DNA from: Gaiellasilicea sp963806955
GTDB taxonomy: Bacteria > Actinomycetota > Thermoleophilia > Gaiellales > Gaiellaceae
Direction: 5' to 3'
Assembly (NCBI GenBank): GCA_963806955.1
Contig: CAWDZG010000002.1
Span: 62,001 to 126,000, forward strand
Length of the DNA: 64,000 nt
This document shows positions 19,179 to 27,150 of the stretch, in pieces. Positions within the stretch are counted from its first letter, which is position 1, and each line of letters opens with the position of its first letter. The position numbers and the translations under genes are program-made. The notes beneath the pieces are model-generated. The model was given only the letters and a program-made list of their open reading frames with translations. It was not told where the DNA came from and searched no databases.

Positions 19179-21605
19179 CTAGACGACGAAGTTGACGAGC
19201 TTGCCCGGGACGACGATCGTCTTCCGGGGCTCGCCACCGTTCAGGTGCGCCTGCACGCGCTCGGACGCGCGGGCGAGCGCGACGAGCTCCTCGTCGGAGA
19301 TCGACGCCGGCACCTGCACCCGGTCACGGAGCTTGCCGTTCACCTGCAGGACGACCTCGACCGTGTCGCGTTCGAGCAGCACGGGATCGGCGGCCGGCCA
19401 GGGCTGCTCCCACAGCCGCTCGTGACCGAGCCGCTCCCACAGCTCCTCGGCGACGTGTGGTGCGTAGGGCTGGATCAGCGACACGGCCGTTTCGGCGGCG
19501 AAGCGCGCGTCCGTCCCCGACGTGTCCCGCGAGAGCTCGTTGACGAGCTCCATCACGGCCGAGATGCCGGTGTTGAAGGCGAACCGACGGCCGACGTCGT
19601 CGGTGACCTTCGCGATCGTCTCGTGCGCCTTCCGCGCCAGCGGGCCGTCGTTCGGCCCACCGCCCGGCGCCTGCTCGACGACCTCGTTCACGACCCGCCA
19701 GAGCCGGCGCACGAAGCGCGCCATCCCCTCGGCCGCCTCCTCGGTCCACTCCATGTCCTCGTTCGCCGGGCCGAGGAAGAGGATGCAAAGCCGCACCGCG
19801 TCGGCGCCGTAGCGCTCGACGAACAGGTCCGGGCCGAACGCCGCGCCGCCGGAGCGCTTGGAGATCTTCACCTTCCCGATCGTCACCCAGCCGTTCGAGT
19901 AGAAGCTCGCGAACGGCTCGCGGAAGCCGACCAGCCCCATGTCGTTCAGCACCTTGACCCAGAAGCGGGCGTAGATCATGTGCATCGTCGCGTGGTCGAC
20001 GCCGCCGATGTAGAGGTCGACCGGGTTCCAGTAGTCGACGGGCGCGCGGTCGAAGGGCGCCTCGTCGTTCCCGGGGTCGCAGTAGCGGAGGAAGTACCAG
20101 GCGGAATCGACGAACGTGTCCATCGTCTCCGTCTCGCGCTTCCCCGGGCCGCCGCACGACGGGCAGGGCACGTTCACCCAGTCGACGGCTTGCGCCAGCG
20201 GCGGTTGCCCCTTGGGCTTGTAGTCCTCGACGTCCGGGAGCACGACCGGTAGCTCGCTCTCGGGCACGGGGACGATCCCGCAGACGTCGCAGTAGACGAC
20301 CGGGATCGGGCAGCCCCAGTAGCGCTGGCGCGAGAAGCCCCAGTCGCGGAGGCGGAAGTTGATCGTGAACGAGCCGCGCCCCTCCTGCTCGAGGCGCTCC
20401 ACGATCCGCCGGCCGCCCTCGACCGCCGGGAGGCCGTCGAACTCACCCGAGTTGACGAGGATCTCGCCCTCGGTGTGGCCGACGTACGGCTCACTCTCGG
20501 AGACTTCGCCGTCCGCTGGACGAACGACCTGGCGTATCGGCAGGTCGAACGCGCGGGCAAAGTCGAAGTCGCGCTGGTCGTGGGCCGGCACGGCCATGAT
20601 CGCGCCGGTGCCATAGTCGGTGAGCACGTAGTCGGCCACGTAGACGGGAATCTCCTCCCCGTTGACCGGGTTGACGGCGTGCAGGCCTGCGAAGACGCCG
20701 GTCTTCTCGGCCGCGGCGGCGCGCTCGGCCGTCTTCTTCGCGGATGCGCGGCGCACGTACTCCTGCACCTCGGCCGACTCGATCCGTCGGACGAGCTCGT
20801 GCTCGGGCGCGAGCACGAAGAAGGTGGCGCCGAAGAGCGTGTCGGGCCGCGTGGTGAAGACCTTCAGCTCCTCGCCCAGCGGCTCGATCCGGAAGACGAG
20901 CTCGGCGCCCTCGGAACGGCCGATCCAGTTCCGCTGCCGCGCCTTGATCGGCTCCGGCCAGTCGACCGTCTCCAGGTCGTCCAGCAGCGCCTGCGCGTAG
21001 TCGGTGATCCGGAAGAACCACTGCTCCATCAGGCGCGATTCGACGACCGCGCCGCAGCGCTCGCAGGTGCCGTCGGGGAGCACCTGCTCGTTCGCGAGCA
21101 CCGTCTGGTCGTTCGGGCACCACTTCACCGGCGCGCCCTTCCGGTAGGCGAGCCCGCGCTCGAGGAAGCGGAGGAACTGCCACTGCTGCCAGCGGTAGTA
21201 CGCCGGGTCGGCCGTCGAGAGCTCGCGCGACCAGTCGATCCACCAGCCGATCCGCTTCATCGAGCGCTTGATGCTCTCGATGTTGCGCTCGGTGCTCGCG
21301 CGCGGGTGGTCACCATCGCGAATCGCCGCGTTCTCGGCCGGGAGGCCGAACGCGTCCCAGCCCATCGGGTGGAGGACGTTCATGCCGTTCCGGCGGCGGA
21401 AGTGCGTGACGACGTCGCCGATCGTGTACACGAGCATGTGGCCCATGTGCAGGTTGCCGGACGGGTACGGCAGCTGCTCGAGTACGTAGCTCTTCGGCCG
21501 CTGCTCGACTTCAGCGCCCGGGTTCGGGACAACGGAGGCTTGCGCGTCCGCCCAGACGCGCTGCCACTTCTCCTCGATCTGTCGTGCGTCGTATCGCTCG
21601 CTCAT
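19179..21605 (-). CDS. leuS: Leucyl-tRNA synthetase
   Basis: An 808-residue class I synthetase. The HIGH motif is H-M-G-H (YPSGNLHMGHMLVYTIGD) and the KMSKS motif is K-I-S-K-R-S. The editing domain contains T-T-R-P-D-T-L-F-G-A. I chose ATG 21605 (MSERYDARQIEEKWQRVW); an upstream ATG would lie within the terminator hairpin of the leader. A leader peptide with two Leu codons and a terminator precede it, so expression probably responds to leucyl-tRNA charging. A hairpin (CGAAGG/CCTTCG, 19137-19155) follows the gene, before comEA. Confidence 0.97.
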   Translation of the reverse strand: MSERYDARQIEEKWQRVWADAQASVVPNPGAEVEQRPKSYVLEQLPYPSGNLHMGHMLVYTIGDVVTHFRRRNGMNVLHPMGWDAFGLPAENAAIRDGDHPRASTERNIESIKRSMKRIGWWIDWSRELSTADPAYYRWQQWQFLRFLERGLAYRKGAPVKWCPNDQTVLANEQVLPDGTCERCGAVVESRLMEQWFFRITDYAQALLDDLETVDWPEPIKARQRNWIGRSEGAELVFRIEPLGEELKVFTTRPDTLFGATFFVLAPEHELVRRIESAEVQEYVRRASAKKTAERAAAAEKTGVFAGLHAVNPVNGEEIPVYVADYVLTDYGTGAIMAVPAHDQRDFDFARAFDLPIRQVVRPADGEVSESEPYVGHTEGEILVNSGEFDGLPAVEGGRRIVERLEQEGRGSFTINFRLRDWGFSRQRYWGCPIPVVYCDVCGIVPVPESELPVVLPDVEDYKPKGQPPLAQAVDWVNVPCPSCGGPGKRETETMDTFVDSAWYFLRYCDPGNDEAPFDRAPVDYWNPVDLYIGGVDHATMHMIYARFWVKVLNDMGLVGFREPFASFYSNGWVTIGKVKISKRSGGAAFGPDLFVERYGADAVRLCILFLGPANEDMEWTEEAAEGMARFVRRLWRVVNEVVEQAPGGGPNDGPLARKAHETIAKVTDDVGRRFAFNTGISAVMELVNELSRDTSGTDARFAAETAVSLIQPYAPHVAEELWERLGHERLWEQPWPAADPVLLERDTVEVVLQVNGKLRDRVQVPASISDEELVALARASERVQAHLNGGEPRKTIVVPGKLVNFVV

Positions 21606-21621
21606 CACCGTCTCCGGGTAC

Positions 21622-21646
21622 AAAAAAGCCTCTCGCTCGAGAGGCT
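21622..21646 (-). terminator. Intrinsic terminator of the leuS attenuator
   Basis: On the minus strand an 8-bp stem (AGCCTCTC / GAGAGGCT, loop GAGC) spans 21646-21627 and is followed by a run of T at 21627-21622, only about 16 nt before the leuS ATG. A terminator just upstream of a gene in the same direction is the mark of attenuation. The upstream sequence GGAGGC (21683-21678) can pair with GCCTCT (21645-21640) of the stem as an antiterminator. Confidence 0.8.
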
Positions 21647-21687
21647 CAGGGGAAGCTCTCGCGGCGGCGCCGCGTTTGCCTCCTGCG

Positions 21688-21714
21688 CTACGGAAGAAGC
21701 TCCATCGTGTTCAT
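21688..21714 (-). CDS. leuS leader peptide MNTMELLP
   Basis: An eight-codon frame, ATG AAC ACG ATG GAG CTT CTT CCG TAG, begins at 21714. Both leucines use CTT, a codon very rare in this GC-rich genome. Its second half (21700-21691) can pair with 21687-21678 in a stem with loop UAG, nine of ten positions paired, so ribosome position would decide whether 21683-21678 is free to disrupt the terminator. TAGATT (21728-21723) lies 8 nt before the ATG, as expected for a leaderless start. No Shine-Dalgarno sequence is seen. Confidence 0.65.
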   Translation of the reverse strand: MNTMELLP

Positions 21715-21732
21715 TGCAGCACAATCTACCAA

Positions 21733-22368
21733 GTGGCAACGGCGCCCGCCTCCATTTTTGCGTCCGGACCGGCGGGTCACCGGCGCGTCGCTCTGACGTT
21801 CGACGACGGGCCCGCAGCCTCGACCGGAGCGGTGCTCGACGTGCTCGCGGCGGAGAGCGCGCCGGCGACGTTCTTCGCGATCGGCGCGTCCGTTACGGGC
21901 CGGGAGGCGACGCTGCAGCGGGCGCGCGCGGACGGCCACGAGCTCGGCGTCCACGGTTTCGCTCACTTGAACGCCCTCCTGGTGCGCGAGCCGGAGGCGC
22001 TCTCCCGCGAGCTCGGTGCCTGCGCGGACGAGCTCGAGCGCGCCGTCGGCGAGCGGCCGTCGCTCGTGCGCCCGCCCTACGGCGGTGACGCGGGCCGCAC
22101 GGCCCGCGAGGCCGGCGCGCTCGGGCTCGGGCCGGTCGTGCTCTGGAGCGTGCTCGGCTTCGACTGGGAGGCCGGCGAGAGCGCCGAAGCGATCGCGGCG
22201 CGCGTCCTCGCCGAGGCGCATCCCGGCGCGATCGTCTGCCTGCACGACGGCGACCGCAAGGATCCGGCCGTCACGCGCGACGCGACGGTCGAGGCACTGC
22301 CCACGATCGTCCGCGGCCTACGTCGCGACGGCTACGAGCTCGTCACGGTGTCGGAGTTGCTCGCGTGA
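21733..22368 (+). CDS. Polysaccharide deacetylase (NodB fold)
   Basis: A 211-residue deacetylase domain from GTG 21733. Motif 1 A-L-T-F-D-D-G-P, motif 2 L-G-V-H-G-F-A-H (the two zinc His), motif 3 R-P-P-Y-G, and the late L-H-D are present. The family removes N-acetyl groups from chitin-like or peptidoglycan polymers. No signal peptide is seen from this start; a TTG at 21676 would add residues that resemble no family member. It overlaps lysA by GTGA and is divergent from leuS. Confidence 0.88.
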   Translation: MATAPASIFASGPAGHRRVALTFDDGPAASTGAVLDVLAAESAPATFFAIGASVTGREATLQRARADGHELGVHGFAHLNALLVREPEALSRELGACADELERAVGERPSLVRPPYGGDAGRTAREAGALGLGPVVLWSVLGFDWEAGESAEAIAARVLAEAHPGAIVCLHDGDRKDPAVTRDATVEALPTIVRGLRRDGYELVTVSELLA

Positions 22369-23621
22369 TCTCCCTCTTCCCGAGCGGCTCCCGGATCGCG
22401 AGCGGGATGCTGCACGTGGACGGTCTCACCGCCGCCGAGCTCGCCGAGCGGTTCGGCACACCGCTCGTCGTCTACGTGGAGGGGGCCCTGCGCGAGCGGG
22501 CGCGCCTCTTCCGGACAGCCGTCCCCGACGCCCTCGTCGTCTACGGGACGAAGGCGTTCCCGAACGTGGCGCTGATGCGGCTCCTCGCCGAGGAGGGCCT
22601 CGGAGCGGACGTCTCGACCCTCGGGGAGCTCGCGTTCGCGCGACGGGCGGGGATCGAGGGCGCGCGGCTGCTCGTGCACGGCAACAACAAGTCGGACGAG
22701 GAGCTGCGGCAGGCCGCGGAGGCCGATGCCCTCGTCGTCCTCGACGCGCTCGACGAACCGGCGCGTGCCGCCGCGGCGGGCGTCCGCCGCGTGCTCGTCC
22801 GCGTCACGCCCGGCGTCGAGGCCGAGACGCACGAGGCGATCCGCACCGGTCACCACGGCTCGAAGTTCGGCCTCGATGCCGAACAGGCGCTCGAAGCGGT
22901 CCGCGGGGCGCGCGCGGCGGGGCTCGAGGTCGAGGGCTTGCACGTCCACGTCGGCTCGCAGCTCGCCGACGCCCGCCCGCACCTGCTCGCGGTCGAGCTG
23001 CTCGCCGCCTTCGCCGCACGCTGCCGGGACGAGCTCGGCTGGACGCCCACGGTGGTCGACGTCGGCGGCGGCTTCGGCGTGCGCCACGTCGAGGACGAGC
23101 CCGACCCTCCCGTCGCCGAGCTGACCGCCGCCGTCGCGGCCGCAGTCGCCCGCGAATGGGACGCGCGCGGCCTGCCGGCGCCGCGCCTCGTCGTCGAACC
23201 GGGCCGCGCGCTCGTCGGGCCGTCTGCGCTGACGCTCTACACCGTCGGGGCGGTCAAGTCTGCGGGCGACCGTCGCTACGTGGCCATCGATGGAGGCATG
23301 TCCGACAATCCCAGGCCGCAGCTCTACGGCGCCCGCTACTCGGCGCTGCTCGCGAACCGCGCCGACGAGGAGCCCGACGGGACCTTCACGATCGCCGGCA
23401 AGCACTGCGAGTCGGGCGACGTCCTGATCGAGCGAGCAGAGCTGCCGCAACCGCGCCGGGGCGACCTGCTGGCCGTCCCGGCGACGGGCGCGTACACGCT
23501 CGGGATGGCGTCGAACTACAACGGCGTCCCCCGCCCCGCCGCCGTGCTCGTCGGCGGCGGCGACGCGCGCCTGATTCTCCGCCGCGAGACGGTCGACGAC
23601 CTGCTCGCCCGAGAGCCCTAG
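22365..23621 (+). CDS. lysA: Diaminopimelate decarboxylase
   Basis: A 418-residue PLP enzyme converting meso-diaminopimelate to lysine. It has the PLP lysine in V-V-Y-G-T-K-A-F-P-N, the G-L-H-V-H-V-G-S-Q strand, E-P-G-R-A-L-V-G-P and the partner-site K-H-C-E-S-G-D-V-L plus A-Y-T-L-G-M-A-S-N-Y-N. The GTG start is inside the preceding stop. Its TAG shares CTAG with the convergent CarH-like gene. Confidence 0.95.
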   Translation: MISLFPSGSRIASGMLHVDGLTAAELAERFGTPLVVYVEGALRERARLFRTAVPDALVVYGTKAFPNVALMRLLAEEGLGADVSTLGELAFARRAGIEGARLLVHGNNKSDEELRQAAEADALVVLDALDEPARAAAAGVRRVLVRVTPGVEAETHEAIRTGHHGSKFGLDAEQALEAVRGARAAGLEVEGLHVHVGSQLADARPHLLAVELLAAFAARCRDELGWTPTVVDVGGGFGVRHVEDEPDPPVAELTAAVAAAVAREWDARGLPAPRLVVEPGRALVGPSALTLYTVGAVKSAGDRRYVAIDGGMSDNPRPQLYGARYSALLANRADEEPDGTFTIAGKHCESGDVLIERAELPQPRRGDLLAVPATGAYTLGMASNYNGVPRPAAVLVGGGDARLILRRETVDDLLAREP

Positions 23622-24457
23622 GCGCCGGCCGCGACGAGCGCGGCCGCCTCGAACGGCGACACCGGGAGGACGCGTGCGCCGTCGACGACATGCGCGCCCG
23701 CGCCGCCGACCCAGAGCACCGCGACGCGACTGACCGAGTCGAGCTCGGACGCGATCGCCTCGAGCCGCTCCGGGTCGGCGACGGCGAGGACGACCGCCTC
23801 TGGCTCGATCGCGGCCACGGTCTCCACGAGCGTGTCCGCCGGCGTGTCGGCGCCGAGGAACGTGATCCGCCAGCCCTGCTCGCGCAGCGCGAGCCCGAAG
23901 GCGAGCAGGCCGAGGTCGTGGCGCTCGCCCGGCGGGCAGGCGAGCACGGCCCGTGGGCCGCTGCCGCGGTCCCAGCCGCGCGCGAGCCCGAGCAGGCGCC
24001 CGCGCACGAGGTTGGAGGCGAAGTGCTCCTGTGCGACCGTGGCCTCGCCGCGCGACCAGCGGTCGCCGATGTCGCGCAGGAGCGGCAGGACGACGTCCTC
24101 GAGCACGGGCCGGAGCGAGTACGCGGCGAGCAGCCGGTCGAACGCGGCGTGCGCTCCCGCGTCGTCGAGCCGCTCGAGCGCGGTGCGGAGATCGGCGGGC
24201 GCGCCGTCGAGCGACGGTTCCGCGGGCTCTGCGAGAGCCTGGCGCGCGGCCTCGGCGGCCGACAGCCCTCCTGCGAGCAGCTCCTGCATCCGCGCGACGC
24301 GGCGCACGTCCGCCTCGGAGTAGAGGCGGTAGCCGGAGCCCGTTCGTTCGGGCGCCAGCAGCCCGTAGCGGCGCTCCCAGGCACGCAGCAACTCGGCGCC
24401 GACCCCGGTGCGCCGCGCTACCTCGCCGATTCGGAGCTGCGAGTGCGGCGCTTCCAT
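23618..24457 (-). CDS. CarH/LitR-like B12-dependent photoreceptor repressor
   Basis: A 279-residue MerR-family regulator. Residues 8-55 are the winged helix with L-R-A-W-E-R-R-Y-G. The middle is the helical bundle with W-S-R-G-E-A-T-V-A-Q-E-H, matching the W-x9-E-H motif that caps adenosylcobalamin in CarH. The C-terminal Rossmann domain has E-R-H-D-L-G, the E/DxHxxG cobalt-ligand His motif. In the family, AdoCbl-bound tetramers repress in the dark and dissociate on illumination. Start ATG 24457; TACACT 7 nt upstream suggests a leaderless transcript. It is divergent from the fasciclin gene across an array of 11-bp repeats. Confidence 0.88.
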   Translation of the reverse strand: MEAPHSQLRIGEVARRTGVGAELLRAWERRYGLLAPERTGSGYRLYSEADVRRVARMQELLAGGLSAAEAARQALAEPAEPSLDGAPADLRTALERLDDAGAHAAFDRLLAAYSLRPVLEDVVLPLLRDIGDRWSRGEATVAQEHFASNLVRGRLLGLARGWDRGSGPRAVLACPPGERHDLGLLAFGLALREQGWRITFLGADTPADTLVETVAAIEPEAVVLAVADPERLEAIASELDSVSRVAVLWVGGAGAHVVDGARVLPVSPFEAAALVAAGA

Positions 24458-24466
24458 GCCGCTGAG

Positions 24467-24542
24467 TGTACAGAGTCGAGACAAAGGTTTGACAACGAAC
24501 GTTTCTGCCTATACAGTCCTTGGACAAACAGTGGACAACCCG
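24467..24542. promoter_or_regulatory. CarH-type operator: two sets of three 11-bp direct repeats over a sigma70 promoter
   Basis: ACA occurs at 24470, 24481 and 24492 and again at 24513, 24524 and 24535, exactly 11 bp apart within each set. The units are TGTACAGAGTC, GAGACAAAGGT, TTGACAACGAA, then TATACAGTCCT, TGGACAAACAG, TGGACAACCCG. TTGACA (24489-24494) and TACAGT (24512-24517), spacing 17, form a plus-strand promoter for the fasciclin gene. On the minus strand TTGTCA and TACACT (24470-24465), spaced 18-19, may drive the regulator. CarH operators known to me also consist of 11-bp direct repeats overlapping the -35 box. Confidence 0.75.
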
Positions 24543-24568
24543 TCCACCGGCTGTGAAGGAGTGATTCG

Positions 24569-25465
24569 ATGTACCGCACTATCCTGACCCTGATCGCGGC
24601 GCTCGCCCTGCTCGTGCCGGGCGCGTCCGCCGCGACGAAGCAGACGTCGGCCGACCCGACGATCGCCGAGCTCGCAGCGGCGACGCCGCAGCTCTCGACG
24701 CTGCTCTCGCTCGTCAAGCAGGCCGGCCTGGCCGACGAGCTCGCCGCTCCCGGCAACCTGACCGTCTTCGCGCCTACGAACGCCGCGTTCGCGAAGGTGC
24801 CGAAGAAGACCCTCGACGCGCTCGGGAACGACGCGGCCGCGCTGAAGAGCGTGCTGCTCTACCACATCGTGCCCGCGAAGGTGACCGCGGCCGAGGTCGT
24901 CGAGCTTCGCTCGGCAAAGACCCTCCAGGGCCAGCGGGTGAAGATCCGGAACACCCGCAACCCGGTGCAGATCAACAACGCCAAGCTGGTGACGACCGAC
25001 ATCATGGCGTCGAACGGCGTCGTGCACATCGTCGACGGCGTCCTAATCGCCCCGAAGCAGCGGACGATCGCCGAGCTGGCGGCGGCCACGCCGCAGCTCT
25101 CGACGCTGCTGTCGCTCGTCAAGCAGGCCGGCCTCGCCGACGAGCTGTCCGGCTCGACCAAGCTGACCGTCTACGCGCCGACGAACGCCGCGTTCGCGAA
25201 GGTGCCGAAGGCGACGCTGGACGCGCTGGCGAAGGACCCCGCGCAGCTCAAGCGCGTGCTCCTCTACCACGTCGCCCCCGGCGCGAAGTCGGCCGCGCGG
25301 GTGATCGAGGCGCGCGACGTGAAGACGCTGGCCGGGCCCGCGGTCCGAGTCCGTGTCGGTGACGACGTGCGCATCAACGGCGCCAAGGTGCTTCAGGCTC
25401 GCATCAAGGCGGCCAACGGCTTCGTCGACCTGATCGACGACGTCCTGATCCCGCCCTCGCTCTAG
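24569..25465 (+). CDS. Secreted protein with two FAS1 (fasciclin) domains
   Basis: A 298-residue protein with a signal peptide (MYRTILTLIAALALLVPGAS, cleavage near A-S-A-A) and two FAS1 domains at about 29-158 and 160-297. Both begin with the same stretch (T-I-A-E-L-A-A-A-T-P-Q-L, then S-T-L-L-S-L-V-K-Q-A-G) and contain H1-like T-V-F-A-P-T-N-A-A-F-A and the H2-like L-L-Y-H-I-V-P, then V-H-I-V-D-G-V-L-I. FAS1 proteins are adhesive surface proteins. A good Shine-Dalgarno (AAGGA) precedes ATG 24569. Its promoter is embedded in the CarH-type operator. Confidence 0.93.
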   Translation: MYRTILTLIAALALLVPGASAATKQTSADPTIAELAAATPQLSTLLSLVKQAGLADELAAPGNLTVFAPTNAAFAKVPKKTLDALGNDAAALKSVLLYHIVPAKVTAAEVVELRSAKTLQGQRVKIRNTRNPVQINNAKLVTTDIMASNGVVHIVDGVLIAPKQRTIAELAAATPQLSTLLSLVKQAGLADELSGSTKLTVYAPTNAAFAKVPKATLDALAKDPAQLKRVLLYHVAPGAKSAARVIEARDVKTLAGPAVRVRVGDDVRINGAKVLQARIKAANGFVDLIDDVLIPPSL

Positions 25466-25484
25466 GGGGAGAGGCGGCTCACAA

Positions 25485-25513
25485 GCCCGGCTCCGGCGCG
25501 ACCGGAGCCGGGC
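25485..25513 (+). terminator. 12-bp GC-rich hairpin after the fasciclin gene
   Basis: A perfect 12-bp stem (25485-25496 with 25502-25513, loop CGCGA) follows the fasciclin stop by 20 nt. There is no T run, so it may be a terminator, a 3' stabiliser, or a partial barrier that lowers expression of the two downstream small genes. Confidence 0.5.
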
Positions 25514-25551
25514 CGCGCGCCGCAACACGCCCGACCGGAAGGAGTCTCCAC

Positions 25552-25749
25552 ATGTCCTCACTCATGTCGACCGTGGCCGGCAGCGAGGCCCGCTCACGCT
25601 CGCTGATCGGCCTCGCCGCATTCATCTCGTTCGTGCTCTCCGTCTCGCTCTACTTCGGCGGCGAGGAGCAGCAGGGCATCTTCGTCGGCCTCTGGGTGCC
25701 CTCGATCCTGGCGCTCGGCGCCTTCCTCTTCCCGCGGAGAGCCGGATGA
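25552..25749 (+). CDS. Small two-helix membrane protein
   Basis: A 65-residue protein preceded by the strong site GGAAGGAG. Two hydrophobic segments (LIGLAAFISFVLSVSLYFGG and IFVGLWVPSILALGAFLF) are separated by E-E-Q-Q and the tail is basic (PRRAG). No family recognised. It overlaps the next gene by ATGA and may be transcribed from the light-linked promoter upstream. Confidence 0.7.
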   Translation: MSSLMSTVAGSEARSRSLIGLAAFISFVLSVSLYFGGEEQQGIFVGLWVPSILALGAFLFPRRAG

Positions 25750-25883
25750 GCAATCTCAGCATCTTCTTGCTCGGGGTCGTCGTCACGGCGTTGGTCGCCG
25801 CAGCGATCACGCCCCTGATCTGGGCCGCCATTCTCGACGGCCGCTACGACCGCCAGATGAGACAGGAGCGCTCGGCGTCCTAG
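25746..25883 (+). CDS. Single-helix small membrane protein
   Basis: A 45-residue frame, MSNLSIFLLGVVVTALVAAA followed by I-T-P-L-I-W-A-A and a charged tail (DGRYDRQMRQERSAS). One membrane segment with the tail probably in the cytoplasm. The ATGA overlap with the preceding small membrane gene, high GC3 and a stop shared with hisIE (CTAG) support it as real. Function unknown. Confidence 0.65.
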   Translation: MSNLSIFLLGVVVTALVAAAITPLIWAAILDGRYDRQMRQERSAS

Positions 25884-26428
25884 CCGGCGTCGCGCCGCCG
25901 CAACTCGGCCTCGACGTCCTCGGGGCCGAGCCCGCGCGCCGCCAGCAGCGCGTAGGAGTGGAACCAGAGGTCGGCGAGCTCCTCGACGAGGCGCTCGTCG
26001 GCTTCACCAGCTCCCGCCAACGCCGCCTCGAGCCCCTCCTCCCCCACCTTGCGTGCGGCGAGCGCCGGGTCGTCGAGCAGCGAGACGACGTACGAGCCTT
26101 CCGGACGCTCGCGCTCCCGCTCCTTGATCCGCCGCCAGAGCCAGGGCGCGAAGCACGACTCGGCGCCCGTGTGGCAGGCCGGGCCGGCGGGCCGCACCCG
26201 GAGCAGGATCGCGTCGCCGTCGCAGTCGTCCCGCAGCTCCTCGACGGCAAGCGTGTTGCCGGACGTCGCACCCTTGTGCCAGAGCTCCTGCCGCGAGCGG
26301 CTCCAGAACCAGGCCTCCCCGGTCTCACGCGTGCGCCGCAGCGCCTCCTCGTCCATCCAGGCGAGCATCAGCACCCGGCCGCTCTCCGCGTCCTGGACGA
26401 TCGCCGGCGTCAGCTCCGGACGTTCCAT
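25880..26428 (-). CDS. hisIE: Bifunctional phosphoribosyl-AMP cyclohydrolase / phosphoribosyl-ATP pyrophosphatase
   Basis: A 182-residue HisI-HisE fusion catalysing steps 2 and 3 of histidine synthesis. The HisI part has M-L-A-W-M-D-E-E-A-L, the metal site D-D-C-D-G-D-A and C-H-T-G-A-E-S-C-F. The HisE part has E-E-G-L-E-A-A-L-A with the helical D-E-R-L-V-E-E-L-A-D-L-W-F-H. The assigned ATG overlaps the end of hisF by 19 nt. Last gene of the his run. Confidence 0.95.
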   Translation of the reverse strand: MERPELTPAIVQDAESGRVLMLAWMDEEALRRTRETGEAWFWSRSRQELWHKGATSGNTLAVEELRDDCDGDAILLRVRPAGPACHTGAESCFAPWLWRRIKERERERPEGSYVVSLLDDPALAARKVGEEGLEAALAGAGEADERLVEELADLWFHSYALLAARGLGPEDVEAELRRRDAG

Positions 26429-27150
26429 CCCGCCTCCCTCAGCTCGGCCTTCAGCTCCGGCAGCCGTTCCGGGCGCTCGTGGACGATCGACGCGATCAGG
26501 GCGGCTTCGGCGCCGGCCTCGTACGCCTCCGCGAGGTGGCGGCCCTCACCCGCGCCGCCCGAGGCGATCACCGGGACAGCGACCGCCGCCGCGACGGCGC
26601 GTGTCAGCGGCAGGTCGTAGCCGGCTCGGGTGCCGTCGGCGTCGATCGAGGTCAGCAGGATCTCCCCCGCACCCGCCTCGACGGCCCGGCTCGCCCAGTC
26701 GACCGCATCGAGCCCACGCGGCGTGCGGCCGCCGTGCGTGACGACCTCGCCGTCCCGCGCGTCGATCGCGCAGACGACCGCCTGCGCGCCGAACTCGTCC
26801 GCGAGCGCGCCGAGGATCGCCGGCTCGTCGACCGCGGCCCGGTTGACCGCCACCTTGTCGGCGCCGGCGCGCAGCAGCGCGCGCGCATCCGCGAGCCCGG
26901 AGACGCCGCCGCCGACCGTGAACGGAATCGTCAGCTCGGCTGCCGCCCGCTCCACGAGCTCGAGCGTCGGCCCGCGCCCCTCGACGCTCGCGGCGATGTC
27001 GAGGAAGACGAGCTCGTCCGCACCGAGCTCCGAGTATCGAGTCGCCAGCTCGACCGGGTCGCCGACGTCGCGCAGCGACTCGAAGCGGACGCCCTTGACG
27101 ACGCGCCCGCGCGCGACGTCGAGACAGGGGATCACGCGCTTCTTGACCAT
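26410..27150 (-). CDS. hisF: Imidazole glycerol phosphate synthase, cyclase subunit HisF
   Basis: A 246-residue beta/alpha barrel. The N-terminus (MVKKRVIPCLDVARGRVVKG) and the catalytic aspartates in I-P-C-L-D and T-S-I-D-A-D-G-T are present, with I-A-S-G-G-A-G near the phosphate site. With HisH it converts PRFAR and ammonia to IGP and AICAR. Starts inside the end of hisH. Confidence 0.97.
   Translation of the reverse strand: MVKKRVIPCLDVARGRVVKGVRFESLRDVGDPVELATRYSELGADELVFLDIAASVEGRGPTLELVERAAAELTIPFTVGGGVSGLADARALLRAGADKVAVNRAAVDEPAILGALADEFGAQAVVCAIDARDGEVVTHGGRTPRGLDAVDWASRAVEAGAGEILLTSIDADGTRAGYDLPLTRAVAAAVAVPVIASGGAGEGRHLAEAYEAGAEAALIASIVHERPERLPELKAELREAGWNVRS

Noticed and set aside
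21646..21735. T-box riboswitch in front of leuS
   Set aside because: The sequence AGGAGGCAAACGCGG looks a little like a T-box core but lacks the UGGN needed to pair with the tRNA end, and only about 120 nt separate leuS from the divergent gene start, too little for Stem I. A leader-peptide attenuator explains the elements better.
24659..25134. Repeat within the fasciclin gene as a mobile or CRISPR repeat
   Set aside because: The two similar stretches (about 24659-24726 and 25067-25134) are the duplicated FAS1 domain beginnings in frame, not an array.
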